From Isoperla grammatica (lineage: Eukaryota > Arthropoda > Insecta > Plecoptera > Perlodidae), in contig OX246739.1 of assembly GCA_945910005.1 (NCBI GenBank), positions 73,481,523 through 73,545,522 on the forward strand: 64,000 nt of DNA. Direction: 5' to 3'. The translations under genes and the position numbers were made by a program. Below the pieces are notes generated by a model. It searched no databases, had not been told where the DNA came from, and saw only the letters and a program-made list of their open reading frames with translations. Shown piece by piece: positions 63,110 through 64,000 of this stretch. Every line of letters starts with the position of its first letter. The stretch's first letter is position 1.

Positions 63110-63490
63110 AAACGAAGGATACCTTTTCGTCAAAAACCGCAGAAAATCTTCATTTTTTAATTAAATCTCAAGATTGAAACACAAAATCGAAAATCTGAGA
63201 AATCATGGCGCTGTGGTTTGGTAAGCCCTACAGACTGAATGATAAATGTATTTAACGTTATAATTAGTATGACTGAGATTTTCATTTCATTAAATTACTA
63301 ATTAAATTACTAAATTACTAATCACAGTCATACTGATTATATTGTTTGATACATTTATCATTCGGTCTGTAGGGCTTACCAAACCACAGCGCTATGATTT
63401 CTTACATTTTCATTTTTGTGTTTCAATCTTGAGATACAATTAAAAAATGAAAATTGTCTGCTGTTTTTGACGAAAAGGTATCCTTCCTCT
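63110..63490. mobile_element. TTAA MITE (family T), copy 5
   Basis: TTAA (63106-63109), then AAACGAAGGATACCTTTTCG; the right end is CGAAAAGGTATCCTTCCTC. The arms hold AAAAACCGCAGAAAATC, AATCTCAAGATTGAAAC, GCGCTGTGGTTTGGTAAGCC and their inverses. The right TTAA appears mutated to a CAAT context. Confidence 0.8.
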
Positions 63491-63491
63491 C

Positions 63492-64000
63492 AATCCACTA
63501 GACTAAAATAAATGAAGGACAATTCACTTTAAACTATGTTCATTTTTTATCCTTAAATTCGTAATATAAAAAACATAAAGACAGAGTTTATTTTATAGTT
63601 GGAGGGTGGGGGCAGGATGATTGTCTACGTGAGGCCGCATTTCCATAACGGTATGGACGTTTTTAAGTTGGCCCATTGCGATTTAATATGGAGACTTCGT
63701 GTCCTGCGTTATCCTTGGTCCAACTCAGCACACTGAAGAAAATTCTATATCATAAAACACGCATGGTCAGCATTCGAGTCTTTGTCCAAAAGAGATGTAC
63801 AGATGGATGCTCTCTGCACCATGCAAATGTTTTTACAAGCAAAAGGACATCAAGTGAAGTTTATTCAGAAGTTGACATATTTCAGGCAGTTATGTGTCAC
63901 GCTAGGTCATCTTTGTGATTGTAACGGTAATCTATACTAGTAAAGTAGAGGATATGTATTCAGAACCGCTACTTAAACATTCATTCTCTTATAACACATT
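63492..64000. other. Non-coding stretch at the window edge
   Basis: The 80-codon frame at 63676-63918 has no recognisable domain and no clear splice signals. It could belong to a gene beyond the window, but nothing supports that. Confidence 0.4.

Overview
This window reads as arthropod, most likely insect, nuclear DNA. It is AT-rich with very long non-coding stretches and contains one clear protein-coding exon with insect-type splice sites, two SINE families and many small inverted-repeat DNA transposons. No bacterial-type gene, operon, rRNA gene or CRISPR array is visible. The species cannot be named from the sequence.

The only confident gene piece is a 211-nt internal exon on the + strand (26323-26533). 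It encodes the second half of the first immunoglobulin domain of a Dpr (defective proboscis extension response) neuronal cell-surface protein, closest from memory to the Dpr8/Dpr9 group. No other exon of this gene was recognised, so most of the window is probably intronic or flanking DNA. Directly upstream (about 22981-26322) lie 27 tandem copies of a roughly 121-bp unit. Each copy carries the last part of the upstream intron, the exon's AG acceptor and its first 20 or so codons, then an in-frame stop. The array was therefore made by repeated duplication of this exon's own 5' edge.

The second major object is an 11.4-kb inverted-repeat transposon at 40875-52312, flanked by a perfect 9-bp target duplication (ACCCACTGA). 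Its arms consist of about 20 (left) and 30 (right) copies of a ~146-bp unit in opposite orientation, then a nearly identical ~0.93-kb inner arm, then a centre that is itself an older, decayed palindrome with broken coding remnants. This is the architecture of Drosophila Foldback (MULE-NOF) elements.

Region by region: 1-8.7 kb is mostly featureless AT-rich DNA with a SINE fragment and small tandem repeats. 8.7-10.2 kb is a cluster of three hairpin MITEs. 13-23 kb holds further MITEs, including one of a five-member TTAA-flanked family. 23-26.5 kb is the exon-derived array and the dpr exon. 31.8-39.5 kb holds TTAA elements, a tRNA-derived SINE in both orientations, a four-copy satellite-like repeat and a MITE nested in a MITE. 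40.2-52.3 kb is a GA microsatellite and the Foldback element. 52.5-52.9 kb is a full-length 5S-rRNA-derived SINE. 53-64 kb is AT-rich DNA with minisatellites and three more TTAA MITE copies. Nearly all other short open frames look like chance, with no recognisable domain.
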